From Coriaria nepalensis (Eukaryota > Streptophyta > Magnoliopsida > Cucurbitales > Coriariaceae), in NCBI GenBank assembly GCA_027186245.1, contig CP114491.1:10103501-10167500 (forward strand): a stretch of DNA of 64,000 nt, in the 5' to 3' direction. Below the pieces are notes generated by a model. The model was not told the origin of the DNA, did not search any database, and saw nothing but the letters and a program-made list of their open reading frames with translations. The position numbers and the translations under genes are program-made. This document shows, piece after piece, positions 20,382-31,973 of the stretch. Within the stretch, counting starts at the first letter, position 1. Every line of letters begins with the position of its first letter.

Positions 20382-22358
20382 ATGACTCGCCTGAGCTCCG
20401 AGCAGGTTCTGAAGGAGAATAAGGAGCAAGACGTGACTGCCATTTCCACTCTCAAGCTGAATCAAAAAGCTCTTTCCGATGTATTTATACTTTGATTCGC
20501 TTTTGATTCTCCTTCTGTTACCTCTCTCTCTCTAATAATCAAGTTCTGTTTTTGAAAATTGAAGGTTTCTTGCTTAAGCAACTTCAAGAACTTGGAGAAG
20601 CTTGATCTTACTTTCAACAACCTCACCTCGCTCGAGGTACTTCTTTGGTTCTATAATAGTAAAGCTAAAGTCTGTTCATCTACGTATAAAGCTAAATTTT
20701 TGGATTTTTTAATGAAAGGGATTGAAGCTGTGCTCGAATTTGAAGTGGCTGTCAGTTGTTCGGAACAAACTTGAAAGCTTGAGAGGAATTGAAGGACTTT
20801 CCAAGCTCACTGCAAATATCAATGGCGATATTTTTTATCCTTTTTAAGTTTCAAGTAGCTTTTTTTGGGTTGATCTTTCTGCCTTTGATAAATCTAGTGT
20901 TGAACGCAGGCAAGAATAAGTTTAAATCAATGGATGAAGTTATGCCACTTGTTAGCTTATGTGCTCTAATTTTGAATGGTAAGTCTATGTATTTGATTCA
21001 TTTCTGATAAAAAGAAAACTCCTCTCTTCTTCATACTATACTATACTCTTTCCTTGAATTTGCAGACAATGAGATTGAGTCTATTTGCAAGTTCAGTCAG
21101 ATGCAGGACTTGCATACTCTTGGTACGGCTTCTCACTCGGCTTGATCAGATGCTGTCATGCACTTTTCATTTTCTTATAAGTTGTTTGGTGATGCTTTTG
21201 CAGTCCTTTCGAGAAATCCAATTCATGATATTGGTGATGCTCTGTTCAAGGTGAAATCCATGAAAAAGGCACGTAGTTCTCGATTTATTAACTTGTTGTC
21301 TTCTTTAGTTTCATTGGAACCTGGCTGAGAGAGATGTTATAACTTTGCCCGGCTTCACTTTCAGCTCTCTCTCTCTCTCTAATTGCAAACTTCAGTCCAT
21401 TAGTTCCTCACTCAAGACGTTCCGAATTGAAGGAGCTTCGCCTCGCTCATAATGAGATCAAGGTATTCATTCATTCATATACGTTTTAAAATGAAAAGTT
21501 TTACTAAAATAAACTAATATAATCTTCTTCCCTCCTCCATCCAAAATGTCATTCTCCCATCTGATTTGGTTCATAATAAGAAACTACTGAATTTGGAGTT
21601 GGGGAATAATGGGATCATGAGGTGGTCAGATGTGAAGGTTAGACAAATGAATGTTTGTATTCTCTGGTTTTGTACCTTTCTTTTGGGATCTCCTTTTTAC
21701 ATATTTTTGTGTTAGGTGTTGGATTCCTTGGTCAATCTGCAAGGAAACCCTATTGCTGAAAATGTTAAATTAGCCAAAAAGGTACAAGCACCGTTCCTTC
21801 TTTTCTTTGTTTTTTTGTTTAAAATCCGGCCTTCTCTTCACTTACATTCCTTGTGTGTGAGAATGCAACTGCAGATTCAGAAGGCATTACCAAACTTGCA
21901 GATTTATAATGCTAGACCAATCCATAACACTAAGCATGAAAAGAAAGACGATATAACTGAAAACTTCATCAATAATGCTTCATTTGAAAAGGAACCAGTT
22001 GAGGAGGAGAAGAAAAAGCAAAGCAGAAAAGGAAGAAAACCCATAAAGACATCATCACAGAGAAAGAAGCTGGATCCGAAAAGGAGTTGAAGCCTAAGAG
22101 GAAATTGAAGAAGGAAGGACTCGATGCAATTGACTATCAGAAGCTTCATTTGCAGAGCTTTTTTCCGGAAACGGTTCGGAAAATCTTGACGATGAATGGG
22201 TCAGTGAGAAAGCTTTGAAGGAAAAGAATATAGACTTCAAGGTGATAACCTTTCCTGATAAGGAAAGGAAAGCTAATAAACAGGGCAAAGGCCAGAATCT
22301 AGAGTCAACTCCAGTGTATGAAGTGGGAATGGGCCGGCCATCAACTTGGGGTGATTAA
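20382..22358 (+). pseudogene. Decayed leucine-rich-repeat gene (At5g22320-like)
   Basis: Relics of ten exons are recognisable: 20382-20480, 20565-20636, 20719-20811, 20898-20978, 21066-21122, 21204-21268, 21365-21462, about 21551-21637, 21716-21781 and 21875-22358. They encode MTRLSSEQVLKENKEQD, LRRs such as NLEKLDLTFNNLTSLE, ALILNDNEIESI and LKELRLAHNEIK, a Lys-rich segment and the C-terminus YEVGMGRPSTWGD. Several lesions break it. Exon 3 ends at ACT|GCAAAT with no donor that keeps frame. Exon 6 ends at AAG|GCACG. Exon 7 is out of frame at a CT run and again at ACGTTCC. Exon 8 has no AG before its coding start. About five residues of an LRR are missing in exon 9. The last exon changes frame at least twice. 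Assembly error could explain some of these but hardly all. The intact family has nuclear or cytoplasmic LRR proteins of unknown role. Confidence 0.8.
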
Positions 22359-22939
22359 CACTAACAAACGAAACAAAGAAAAGTTCGGCAAAATTCCTCT
22401 TCTGGGTACTGAAGTGTTGTAGCTATCTACTTTGGACTAAGTCGATCGTTTCACTTTTGGGTCAACTTTTTTGGGCCGAAAATGGCTTAAAGCCGAATTG
22501 AGTTCACATTATTGTCAATGATAAGTGAGTGCTTATTGATACTGTGTTTTAAGGTGTCCTTCAAGTTCATTGAACGGTCTGATAATTAAGTATATGAGGC
22601 TTTGATATTCAAAATTAGAAGTTGACTTGACGAAGTGATTTATACTTTTATGATGAGAGAAATTGGTAGGTAAACTGTGCCTTCAATTAATCAATCTGTA
22701 TATGTCAATTTCGTACCTTCATTTTCTGCCCAGAAATTCTTTACGATGGAAGTGAAAAACGATAAAAAATAGGATCACACCAATCAATTTCGTCCCTAAA
22801 GTTTGGATATACATCTACACTACCCAGGCGGACAAGTTTGACTTTTGCTTGTTAAGGAAGATAGGATTCCTCCATTTAAAGTTTAAACCTATCTTTACCA
22901 GTATTTAGTCCCTTCATTTGTGTATAGATCTTATCACTC
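22359..22939. other. Intergenic
   Basis: No gene or notable repeat is seen between the LRR relic and the F-box gene. Confidence 0.5.
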
Positions 22940-23998
22940 ATGTATGCATGCATGGCGGCTGCTTCAATTTCATCCGTTGATCGAAAGGGCGGGACTACTA
23001 CCGGCACTATAATCTCCACCATGCATTCCGACATCATGTGGACACACATACTCAGCCGTCTCAATGGCCCGTCTCTCGCCTCCGCTGCATCCGCATCGTC
23101 CCAACTACACGCCCTTTCCACTGAAGAAAATCTATGGCGGCAACTTTGCATATCCACATGGCCTTCTATCAACGAACCACGTGTACTCCACCTCATCTCC
23201 AGTCACCGGTCCTTCTACGCCGACTCCTTCCCTCTCCTTGATCACCGTAATCCGTTACAATGCTCTGGAAACTATCGAAGCCGCCCATCATCTGAAACAT
23301 CGGATCATTTAATCTCCGCTGTCGATATCCACTACGAAAACAAGCTCGTATTCTCAAAGCTCCAATACACTGAGACAAAGACCGCTTGGTTCCTCCGCTC
23401 GCTTTTCCGGGTCGACATAGTCGGCCCGAAAGAAACGGTTCGGACCTCGATAAAATGCTGCGGCTCTCGCAGTAAAAATGAAGGGGCGTGGTTGAAGCAC
23501 CTAGAGGAGAATCTGACGGTTAGCTGGATCTTGATCGACCGGGAAGGGAAAAGGGCAGGTAATATATCGAGCCGGAGGGCGGTTAAAGTGGAGAGGCACT
23601 GGCTGAGCGGAGATGTGGAGTTGAAGTACTCGACAATAATGGCGGGAAGATCAGCAAGGGAGTGGGTGGAGTGTGGGGTGGTGATCATGTGCGAGGTAAT
23701 AGTAGGGGAGCTGCACGTGAGGGAGGTGAGTATGCACGTGGAGGATATGGAGGGGAAGCTTTTGGAGGGGAAAGAGAGTTTAGAGATTTTGAAACGGGGG
23801 ATAGAGAGTGGAAAGAGGAGGAGGAGGAGATCAGGAGGGGATCAGGAAGGGAGAGAGAGGTTTGAAGAGTATTTGGAGATGAAGAGAGAGAGGAAAGAGA
23901 GGAAGAAGAGAATAGAAAGGGATTTGGATAGATTATGTGTTGTTTTTGGAAGAGTTGCCATTTTTGTTGCTATATTTTCCTTCGTTTTGTTTCAATGA
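22940..23998 (+). CDS. F-box protein with hydrophobic C-terminal tail (At2g27310-like)
   Basis: A single exon encodes 352 residues; a second in-frame ATG at 22952 (MAAASISS) is an equally likely start. The F-box lies near residues 28-72 (HSDIMWTHILSRLNGPSLAS, then SSQLHALSTEENLWRQLC), the segment that binds SKP1 in SCF ubiquitin ligases. The middle resembles the At2g27310/At2g36090 group of F-box proteins. The C-terminal part is strongly basic and acidic, with a run of five Arg (KRRRRRSGG) and a probable coiled helix rich in Glu, Arg and Lys. It ends in CVVFGRVAIFVAIFSFVLFQ, a hydrophobic stretch that looks like a tail anchor. The 3' third of the coding strand is extremely purine-rich. Substrates are unknown. 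Confidence 0.88.
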   Translation: MYACMAAASISSVDRKGGTTTGTIISTMHSDIMWTHILSRLNGPSLASAASASSQLHALSTEENLWRQLCISTWPSINEPRVLHLISSHRSFYADSFPLLDHRNPLQCSGNYRSRPSSETSDHLISAVDIHYENKLVFSKLQYTETKTAWFLRSLFRVDIVGPKETVRTSIKCCGSRSKNEGAWLKHLEENLTVSWILIDREGKRAGNISSRRAVKVERHWLSGDVELKYSTIMAGRSAREWVECGVVIMCEVIVGELHVREVSMHVEDMEGKLLEGKESLEILKRGIESGKRRRRRSGGDQEGRERFEEYLEMKRERKERKKRIERDLDRLCVVFGRVAIFVAIFSFVLFQ

Positions 23999-25030
23999 TG
24001 CGAATTCTTGAGGGAGATGGTAATTTTCGCAGGAGTAGAGCTCCTCTCTTACATCTGAACAGTGCATAAGTACAGTACTATACGTACAGAAGCATAACTA
24101 GAAGTCAAGAACAGACTGAACAATTAGTACGTACAGAAGTAGATCAGGATATAGTCAAATACTATATACGTGCCTACGTTTGCATGCATGGTTTAATTAT
24201 TTACTGGATTTACTTTCTTATTTCGTGTGAATTGGTAGTAAGATTTTGTAAATTGAAATTCTTATCTGAATTCAACCATCTCCGACTTCGATGAGAGAGA
24301 GAGAGAGAGGTAAGTAATGTCGCAGAGGTGGTCGGTGATCGTGAGCCAATTGGTAGTAGCTTTTTATTATTTTAATCCAAAAGTAGTTTTCATGACCACG
24401 TTGTTATAAAGCAAAATGAAATTTCATTCAATTTGAGAATTGGGATTGCTTTTGGGAAAATTGGCTTTAAAAAAAGAAGACTACTTTTCGAGCTAAACAG
24501 CATCAACCACTAACCTCGTCACTTTCCCTTCCTTCTTTCTACCCAAAGTTACAACATTTTCTTATCTACAACATTTTCTTATCTACCTTCCTTCCACATA
24601 TTGCATGCTCTCAATACAACCTTTATTTTTTGGTTGGTTTCACCTTAAGAAAGAAAATGAAAAAATGTGGATGTTTTACGTGGAGCCCACAAGCAGTCTG
24701 TACAGTTGTCACTTGCAGTACTGGCAGATCAGATTCAGGGCCAATGAAATTATATTGTTTGTTTTGAACTGACAAAGCATGCCACGTGAAGTCCATCATA
24801 TCCGACGTGTCACTCACACCCGCCCAAATCCAACTCGCAAGCTACCCTCTTGACACGCACGCAACGACAAGAACAGGCACACAAACCGAGAAAGAAAAGA
24901 ATTTACTCCAAAATTAAATAACACTTTTCCCCCCTTAAATCACTTCCCACTGATTCTCCTTATTGTTTTCCCGGGAAAAGACCCAACTTTTTCAGGGAAA
25001 GAAGAAGAAGGGGAGAGAAGGTTTGAGAAG
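23999..25030. other. Intergenic: F-box 3' flank and NAC promoter/leader
   Basis: No gene is supported. A GA run lies at about 24292-24310 and an 18-base tandem duplication (ACAACATTTTCTTATCT) at about 24549-24585. CCACGTGAAG near 24782 is a G-box-like site in the NAC promoter. Confidence 0.5.
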
Positions 25031-26742
25031 ATGGCAGGGGGCAATTCGAGAGAGGTGGAGCAGATGTCCATAATTACTTCGTCTATGTTTCCTGGGTTTA
25101 GGTTTTCGCCCACCGACGTGGAATTGATTTCGTTTTACCTGAAGAAGAAGCTAGAGGGATGCGAGAATAGTGTTCATGTCATTTCCGAAATCGAGATTTG
25201 TAAATACGAGCCTTGGGATTTACCAGGTCAGTGTTTAGTTTTTTTGCTTGCTTTGTAGCTCTTGTTCATCGTGCTATTTTCTAGCTGATTGCTTGTTCAT
25301 TAATGGGGGGAATTCTTAGAGGGATACTTTAACTGCAATTATTTTGAGCCTTTTCATTCCCAGACACCTCCTTATTACCAAGAAAATGGAAGGGTAGAAG
25401 AATTCATAATGAGAAAACCTGGAATTTTTAACAAGTTTCTTCAAGCTTTTATTAGTTATCTGGAAAGTTGCTTAGAGTAGTTTTTCTGTGGTCGGGGCAT
25501 AGTGAGCTGGTTTTTGTCTGTTTGTATGTTTTTTTCTCGAAGCAGCCAAATCTGTTGTGCAATCGGAAAATGAATGGTTCTTCTTTTCTCCGCGGGGAAG
25601 GAAGTATCCAAACGGCACACAGAGCAAGAGGGCAACTGAGTTAGGGTATTGGAAAGCAACAGGGAAAGAGAGAAACATAAAGTCCGGTTCGAACGTGATT
25701 GGCACAAAGAGAACTCTTGTTTTCCATATAGGCCGTGCCCCAAAAGGGGAAAGAACAGAGTGGATTATGCATGAATACAGTGTTAATCAGAAATCTCATG
25801 TGAGTTTTACGGTCAAATTCTGTCGTAGTAACCAAAAAAAAAAAAAATGTATGATTAGTCGAATTTTATAGTTGATTTAAATCTCAGGATTCTGTAGTTG
25901 TTTGCCGGCTAAGGAAGAACAGTGAGTTTCGCCTTAATGACACTACAAATCAGCCTTCTTCTAGCAGAAGACATCTACCCTCTCGGCAGGACGGACCAAC
26001 TGATGCAGTTGCTGAAGCAGGAGGCCATTCAAAGGAGTGCAGTAATAGTTTTGATTCTCACCCTACTGACTATGTAGATTCCACGTCTGAATCTAATCAG
26101 CGAGGTCCTGCTGAGGTTACTCTTGCAGAATCTTCCAGTTATCAGAGGGTGGTAAGCTTATTCGCCATTATTTTCATTGTCCTCTAAAAAAGCTGTAATC
26201 CAAATCAAATTCTTAGTACTTTCTGATTACGTTTTCAGGATTCTGATGATGAAGAAGATTTCTATGCGGACATTCTGAAAGATGATATTATAAAGCTAGA
26301 TGAGTCCTCGCTAACCAATACTCCTATAAACACACCACTAATAACCCAAAAGCCCGAACCAGAGGGAAAAGAAAAATCTCAACAGCGTGACAAAGCTATT
26401 GCGACGGAATTGCTTCCTCTCCAAGGCACTGCAAACAGAAGAATCAATTTGGGGAAGCTAAGACCATGGAGGAGTTTTCGTGCAGAGAAGAAAACAGAAG
26501 TCGTGGGAACTAGTGGCATTTCTGAAAAAGTAGCTCTGAGCTCCAAACATTCCGGAAAATGTTTGGTAAGTATTATCTCAACCCAGTCCAGAGTTGGGCG
26601 TTTTCTTAGAGGCGTTGCTTTTGTTGTGTTTCTTTGGCTTGCTTTGTTGATGTCTGCTTCATTAGTTTGGTGGAGGGTTAAGTCTACTTGTGTAAAAACT
26701 TGTACAGCATTAGTATGTTCTGGAACTGAATGTGAATATTAG
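25031..26742 (+). CDS. Membrane-tethered NAC transcription factor (NAC089/NTL8 group)
   Basis: Exons 25031-25226, 25546-25799, 25888-26151 and 26239-26742 give 405 residues. The NAC domain (about 14-165) shows [40 protein letters not shown] and [14 protein letters not shown] long acidic linker ([16 protein letters not shown] at about 239) leads to a transmembrane segment near 364-383 ([20 protein letters not shown]) and a Cys-containing tail. This is the layout of NAC089, NAC060 and NTL8/NAC040, which stay on ER or plasma membranes until release and then enter the nucleus in stress, sugar or germination responses. A strong donor (TTG|GTAAGT at 26566) and downstream acceptors (after 26665 and 26707) could splice out the anchor. 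Confidence 0.92.
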
Positions 26743-27611
26743 TGTTCTTTATCAAACTGCATTCCAAATGGAATCTTGTTTGTTGTTGCCTTCAACGTAT
26801 TAAAAAAATGCCGGCCAAAAACCAAATGCCAGAGCTGAAGGGGAATAATGGAAGGTGACAGCAAAAGAAGACAAAGAAGACATTGATTAATTAGAGACTT
26901 CCTGTAATCTCAAGGATTAGGAGATAATTAAGGTTGATTAGAAAAATTACCCCCAGTTTCGTCCTGGACAATTGGACTCATCTTAATTTTTAGTACATTG
27001 TTAATTATAGATGGTTGTGGGATACAAGTGAAGTTTTCATCGTTGTTGTTTCAACTTGAACAGTTTATGTTATGTTCTTCTCAGAGAGGATGTCTCAAAA
27101 ATGTACCAGTTAGATTTCCCTTGGATAGCTTTGCACCATTTATGGATTAATGATCGAGAAATTGAAATTTAAGCATATTAAATTTACGGATCTGTGGTTC
27201 TTATACCAGTGGGGAAATTATAATACATTTTTAAAAGTTAGTATAAATTATAATTAATATTCAAATTTTTTTATAATTATAATAAATATCTAATTTTATG
27301 TAAATTATAATAAATTTTTAATTCTATTCAAAATATATAAAATAGTCAAATTAGGCTATTAGTTGGGTCAAAATAAAATTTTTAATTAAATTTCAAATTT
27401 TAATAATTAATTATATAATATATACATAATTATTATAATTTATATTAGATTTTGAGAATTTATTATTTTATTTTATTAAAAAATCGTAGAAAAATAATAA
27501 GTTTTTTATTTATAAATCAACTGGATAAATTTATGAAAAAATTAAAAAATTTTGGTTAAATTTTTGTGGTTTAAATGAGTATTTTAAGGGCAAAACTGTA
27601 ATGAGGTTAAA

Positions 27612-27686
<75 letters not shown>

Positions 27687-28012
27687 CCAATGATTAGTCA
27701 AATACATCATTGGATCCATATCATCAAGTTACTTCAACAGCATCAAATAAAAAGACTCATTTCCAAAAAATCTAAGAGATCTAATTACACACTTTCTGGA
27801 TCTCCCAAAAAAAAAAAAATTTGCCCTTCTCCTTATCTCAAAGGATACCTCTAACCATGTATTATCTTTCAAAATCCATCTATTGTATCTGAAAAAGACT
27901 GAGAACCAAATCATTCACTCCTTCCTTTCTTCAGCCCCACTAAACCCACCTTCTTCATAATACTCTCCCTCTGTCACACACTTTTCTCTCCCTCCAAACA
28001 ACTTATCATCAC
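26743..28012. other. AT-rich intergenic region with compound microsatellite
   Basis: No gene is supported. 27200-27560 is highly AT-rich. A poly-A run followed by (TA)n and (GA)n occupies about 27609-27687. The OFP leader, with TCCCTCTGTC and similar pyrimidine-rich sequence, follows. Confidence 0.55.
27609..27687. repeat. Compound microsatellite A(n)-(TA)n-(GA)n
   Basis: A run of about 21 A is followed by TA dinucleotides, a short ACATA break, more TA and then about 13 GA units. It is probably variable in length between individuals. Confidence 0.85.
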
Positions 28013-28507
28013 ATGTCTAATCCCAACAAGAACAAGAAAAGGCTTCTCAAAACAATCTTCATAGCCAATGCAACATGTGGTTGTAGTACAAAATCATCAA
28101 AGCTCTCAGACCAAGTGATCGAACCAGTCTCAAAACTCATCTCAAATTCCTCCTCAACCTCCTTTGACGTTGAAAACTACACTTCTACCGCCACCCTCTC
28201 GCCCGAAACCGGCCCAAACTACTGCTCGGTAGTCCCGACCCCAGCCCGTAAAGTAATGGAAAGCATCTCCGTGGAGAAGGATTCCAACGACCCATATGAA
28301 GATTTCAAGAGTTCAATCCAGCAAATGGTCGTAGAGAAAGAGATCTACACGAAAAACGGGCTTCAAGAGCTTCTTCACCGGTTTCTCGAGCTGAATTCTC
28401 CTTACCATCACGATGTTATCGTCAAGGCTTTTACCGAGATTTGGAATGAACTGGTCGTGTCCGAGCGGTTGATGATCTTCTCCGCTGCGAAGAAGCCCGC
28501 CGTGTAG
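28013..28507 (+). CDS. Small OVATE family protein (OFP)
   Basis: A single exon encodes 164 residues. The OVATE domain (about 96-155) is recognisable from DPYEDFKSSIQQMVVEKEIY, then LQELLHRFLELNSPYHHDVI and a final AFTEIWNELV. The N-terminal part is Ser/Thr-rich with GCSTKSS. OFPs are plant-specific nuclear proteins that repress transcription and bind TALE homeodomain proteins and TRM microtubule proteins, affecting organ shape and secondary walls. The short N-terminus without a clear nuclear signal places it among the small OFPs (OFP6/8/10 type); the local order suggests OFP10. No introns, as usual. Confidence 0.92.
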   Translation: MSNPNKNKKRLLKTIFIANATCGCSTKSSKLSDQVIEPVSKLISNSSSTSFDVENYTSTATLSPETGPNYCSVVPTPARKVMESISVEKDSNDPYEDFKSSIQQMVVEKEIYTKNGLQELLHRFLELNSPYHHDVIVKAFTEIWNELVVSERLMIFSAAKKPAV

Positions 28508-29187
28508 TGGAGGAGATAGAAGGAGGTCCGTCATGATGTTGGAAGTTTGATGAGCTGTGGCATGTGCGAGTCACATGCATCTCAACATCAGTCATAGTCA
28601 TAGATATACGTATGATTAAGTTGTTCGACTTTCATATGGGTTTACGTGGAACAATGTACATTTCTTGATTCCTTATCTTTGGAATTAAACGATATTGGTT
28701 TGATTAAGTTAGAGTCAATGGGACCTTTTGAGTTTCTGATCAAATGAAAAATGGGGTGATTATATATGCAATCATATGGTATTAAGTGTCCTTAATTTTA
28801 CACCAAACATCGTTTAAGATAGTTAATTTGTCAACGAAATTTAATATATTATATCTCATAAGATTGATCGATGATCAAGGAAGAGGAAGGTCATGATCCT
28901 TGATTTTCCTTAGACTAGTCCCCTTAGATTGAATACAGCTGATCTGTCCAAACTTATGGTCCATTTTTTCCGACTTCAGGCCTTCATTCTAGACTTGTAG
29001 TCTTGTTAATGTTACTAATGCCAGAATTCAATGAATAGATCTGATTCATTTATGTAATATTGATAGATATTATGTGATGGCGTAAAATTTAAGATATTTT
29101 TATTTTAATACTTTAATGGGAATAAGAGATTTTTATTTATTATTTATTTATTTATTTTTATTCGAATTAATTAATTAATTAATTAGA

Positions 29188-29235
<48 letters not shown>

Positions 29236-30226
29236 AATTTTTATTATAATATTAAAAAAAATTAAATCTCAAAATTTTAATATGTTGATCAATTTATATT
29301 TATCTTATTGATCTAATAATCTATCTAAGAATTTTTCAACCTTATTTATATTCCACGGTACTGAATAGTGTGAATACTATCAAACCAAAAATTGGGCTCA
29401 TCGCCGTATATAGGGTTGGCATTTTCGGGCTCATTACTGTTCTGAGATGGGCTGGGCTTCATTTATTACGGGCTGGGTTTCAAATGACACTTGGATGCTT
29501 GTAGATTGTGGACTGTAATCCACATCTTATCCTCTTTCAATCCGGTGCCGTCCGAACAACAGATACAGAACCCGAAAACGTTCGTTTAGTGGATCCAGTC
29601 GTATTCGTTTATGCTTTCGGCACTGACAAGGCCGGGTCTGTCAGAACGATCCGACCAGACCCGAGAACAGCCCTACGAGCAAGCAATAATAATCTTCATC
29701 GCTATTAGGTATCGCACTTCAGGATCTACGCGGTTCTACACAGATTGGACGAACACCAGAATGTGAGTTTTATATTTAGATAATTTCTTCTGTTTTCAAT
29801 CTCTCATCTTCCTTTTTGCCTGATTGATTTTCAGTTAATTAGGGTTTTGATTCACAAACCAGTTTCCGCGTTTTGGATTGTAATCAAACTCTTCACTTTT
29901 GCTCTTCAATTACTAAAATTTCATTGCTTTCTGTGAGTCTATTCGATTTCATGCCTCTTGCTAGCCTCCTATGTGAATCATTGCACTGCTGCTCAATCTT
30001 TTTTAAAGTATCACCTAATACTTTAATTTGATTGTGTGGATAAGCTGACGTTTGTGCAAAATGTGCTTTAGTTAAATTTTTGTTTTCGATATGGTTTGTG
30101 TTAGCATTAGACAATTGGGTAAATCCATTGGAGCAATTTGATTTACAGCTAAATACATTAGTTAGCATTAAGGAAGAATTGGACAGAATTGAAGTAGCTT
30201 CAGAGGCTAAAGAAAGAGGGAGAAAA
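28508..30226. other. Intergenic region and leader of the NSRP1-like gene
   Basis: No gene is seen in 28508-29380, which holds (TTAA)n, an (AT)n run (about 29186-29220) and a T run. TGGGCT site II motifs occur near 29393, 29448 and 29453, marking the likely promoter of the NSRP1-like gene. A leader intron may begin at GAAT|GTGAGT near 29762. The frame 29508-29708 has no recognisable homology and is probably untranslated. Confidence 0.5.
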
Positions 30227-31658
30227 ATGAGCAAGTACGGGTTACAGCTTAGGGTTAAGCCGTCGCAACAAAAGCAACCAGCAAGGCCACCCCGTCCAAA
30301 TCCTCTTGTCTTTCAAGATGATGATGACAACGATGTTGAGAGAGAGATTTCTCGTCAGGCTAGTAAGAACAAGAATCTCAAGGATGTAAGAAACCTTTCA
30401 TAGGACTATTCTTATTTTTGGTTTCTCTTTTGTGGAGTTGGATATTTTTATTAACTGTTGAAACTTGATTTGTAGATTGAGGAACAACACAAAAAGGCCC
30501 TTGAAGAGGATCCTTCTGTATTTGATTATGATGGAGTATATGACGATATGAAAGAAAAAGTTGTGCGTCCTCGAGCACAGGAGCGTGAAGAGAGAAAGGT
30601 ATGAATGAATATTTCTTGATGTTGATACTCTCAAGTAAATATGATTTTGTTCTTCAGTTTGTAGTAGATGATCGAGTAAAGCTCGATACACTTGATGATT
30701 AAGAGTTTTGTTTTGATTTCAAGTGTCCAAAGTTTGACTCAATGAGTGAAGAAGTTACTTTCGGATTTTCTGTAGGGAGATATGGAAATTTACCAAATTC
30801 TTCATGACGATTGATTTTTAATTTAATGGAAGCAGTCCTGAATATTTTCAACTAATTTGATGCATTCACTTCTGCTGCAGTCAAAATATATAGAGACCTT
30901 AATGAAGAAGGCACAAGAGCGTGAGAAAGAACGTGAAATTGTGTATGAGAAGAAACTAGCTAAGGAGAGAAGCATTGATGATCACCTCTATGCGGATAAG
31001 GACAAATTTGTTACGAGCGCCTACAAAAGGAAACTTGCAGAGCAAGCAAAATGGATGGAGGAAGAACGTTTGCGTTTGCTTCGAGAAGAGAAAGATGATG
31101 TATGTGTAACATTTTCTTTTAACTTCTTTAATTCATCATCACTTCTGGTATCCTATCTGTCCATATATTGACTCTGTAAAAAAAAAATATTTTTCATTCT
31201 TTTTTCCTTGTGGCTTTTTTTAGGTTACCAAGAAGAGCGACTTGAGTGATTTTTACTTCAACCTTGAGAAGAATGTTGCTTTTGGTGCGAAAAAGGCTGG
31301 GCCAAGGAAACCAGAGAAGAAGGCTGAGCCAGAGGTGCCAGAGAAGAAGAAGCATGAAGAGAAAACTCTTGCTGAATCTTTGGATAAACCTCGGTCATTA
31401 GATTTCCCAGGCCCACCTGTTGTGGGGCCGTCAAACATAATGAAAGAAGAACAAGAAGGTGAAGTTTCTAGAGATCCAAACACAGGTGTTGAGTCATCTG
31501 ATGCAAAGCCTGGAACTAGCTCAACGGCACGAGAGGACACTTCGGATCAACAACCACCGGTGGAAGAGCCAAAACGCGACCATCATAGGAGAGGTCAAGA
31601 TGCTGTTGCTGCGGCTAAAGAACGATTTTTGGCCCGAAAAAGGGCAAAAGAGCAGTAA
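30227..31658 (+). CDS. NSRP1-like (DUF2040) nuclear speckle splicing regulator
   Basis: Exons 30227-30385, 30476-30598, 30881-31099 and 31224-31658 give 311 residues. It starts MSKYGLQLRVKPSQQ, followed by LEEDPSVFDYDGVYDDMKEK and a long charged helix (about 80-170: YIETLMKKAQEREKEREIVY, then KFVTSAYKRKL) that is the DUF2040 coiled coil. The rest is low-complexity Lys/Glu/Pro sequence ending GQDAVAAAKERFLARKRAKEQ. Animal NSRP1 (CCDC55) binds RNA and shifts alternative splicing in nuclear speckles; the plant proteins are assumed to act likewise. Arabidopsis At2g27285 is the likely counterpart. The frame is open upstream of 30227 into a probable leader, but MSKYG is the conserved start. Confidence 0.9.
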
Positions 31659-31938
31659 CATTGTATGTTAGGGAAATGCGTGTACGTGTAGTATAATCCG
31701 CGAAAGATGATATGTTGCTTAATGGGTTCGTTAGATTTTACTGTCTTGTTTATTAATCAGTTAATCTCATCTTGAACTTACTTTTACATTGCTTTGCTGA
31801 ATTGTAAAGAATCTGTTTCCAAGATTCAGTAATAACACAATTGAGTTATGTACCTATATATTAACGACCTTGACCACAACAAAGAAACCAAAGACTGGTT
31901 CAACTTCACCGACCTGATTTGATTCGTTTATATATGAT

Positions 31939-31973
<35 letters not shown>

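Noticed and set aside
22876..23196. Minus-strand open frame opposite the F-box gene
   Set aside because: Antisense shadow of the coding region without independent homology.
29508..29708. Plus-strand open frame before the NSRP1-like gene
   Set aside because: No domain; lies in the site II promoter/leader region and is not joined to the main frame.
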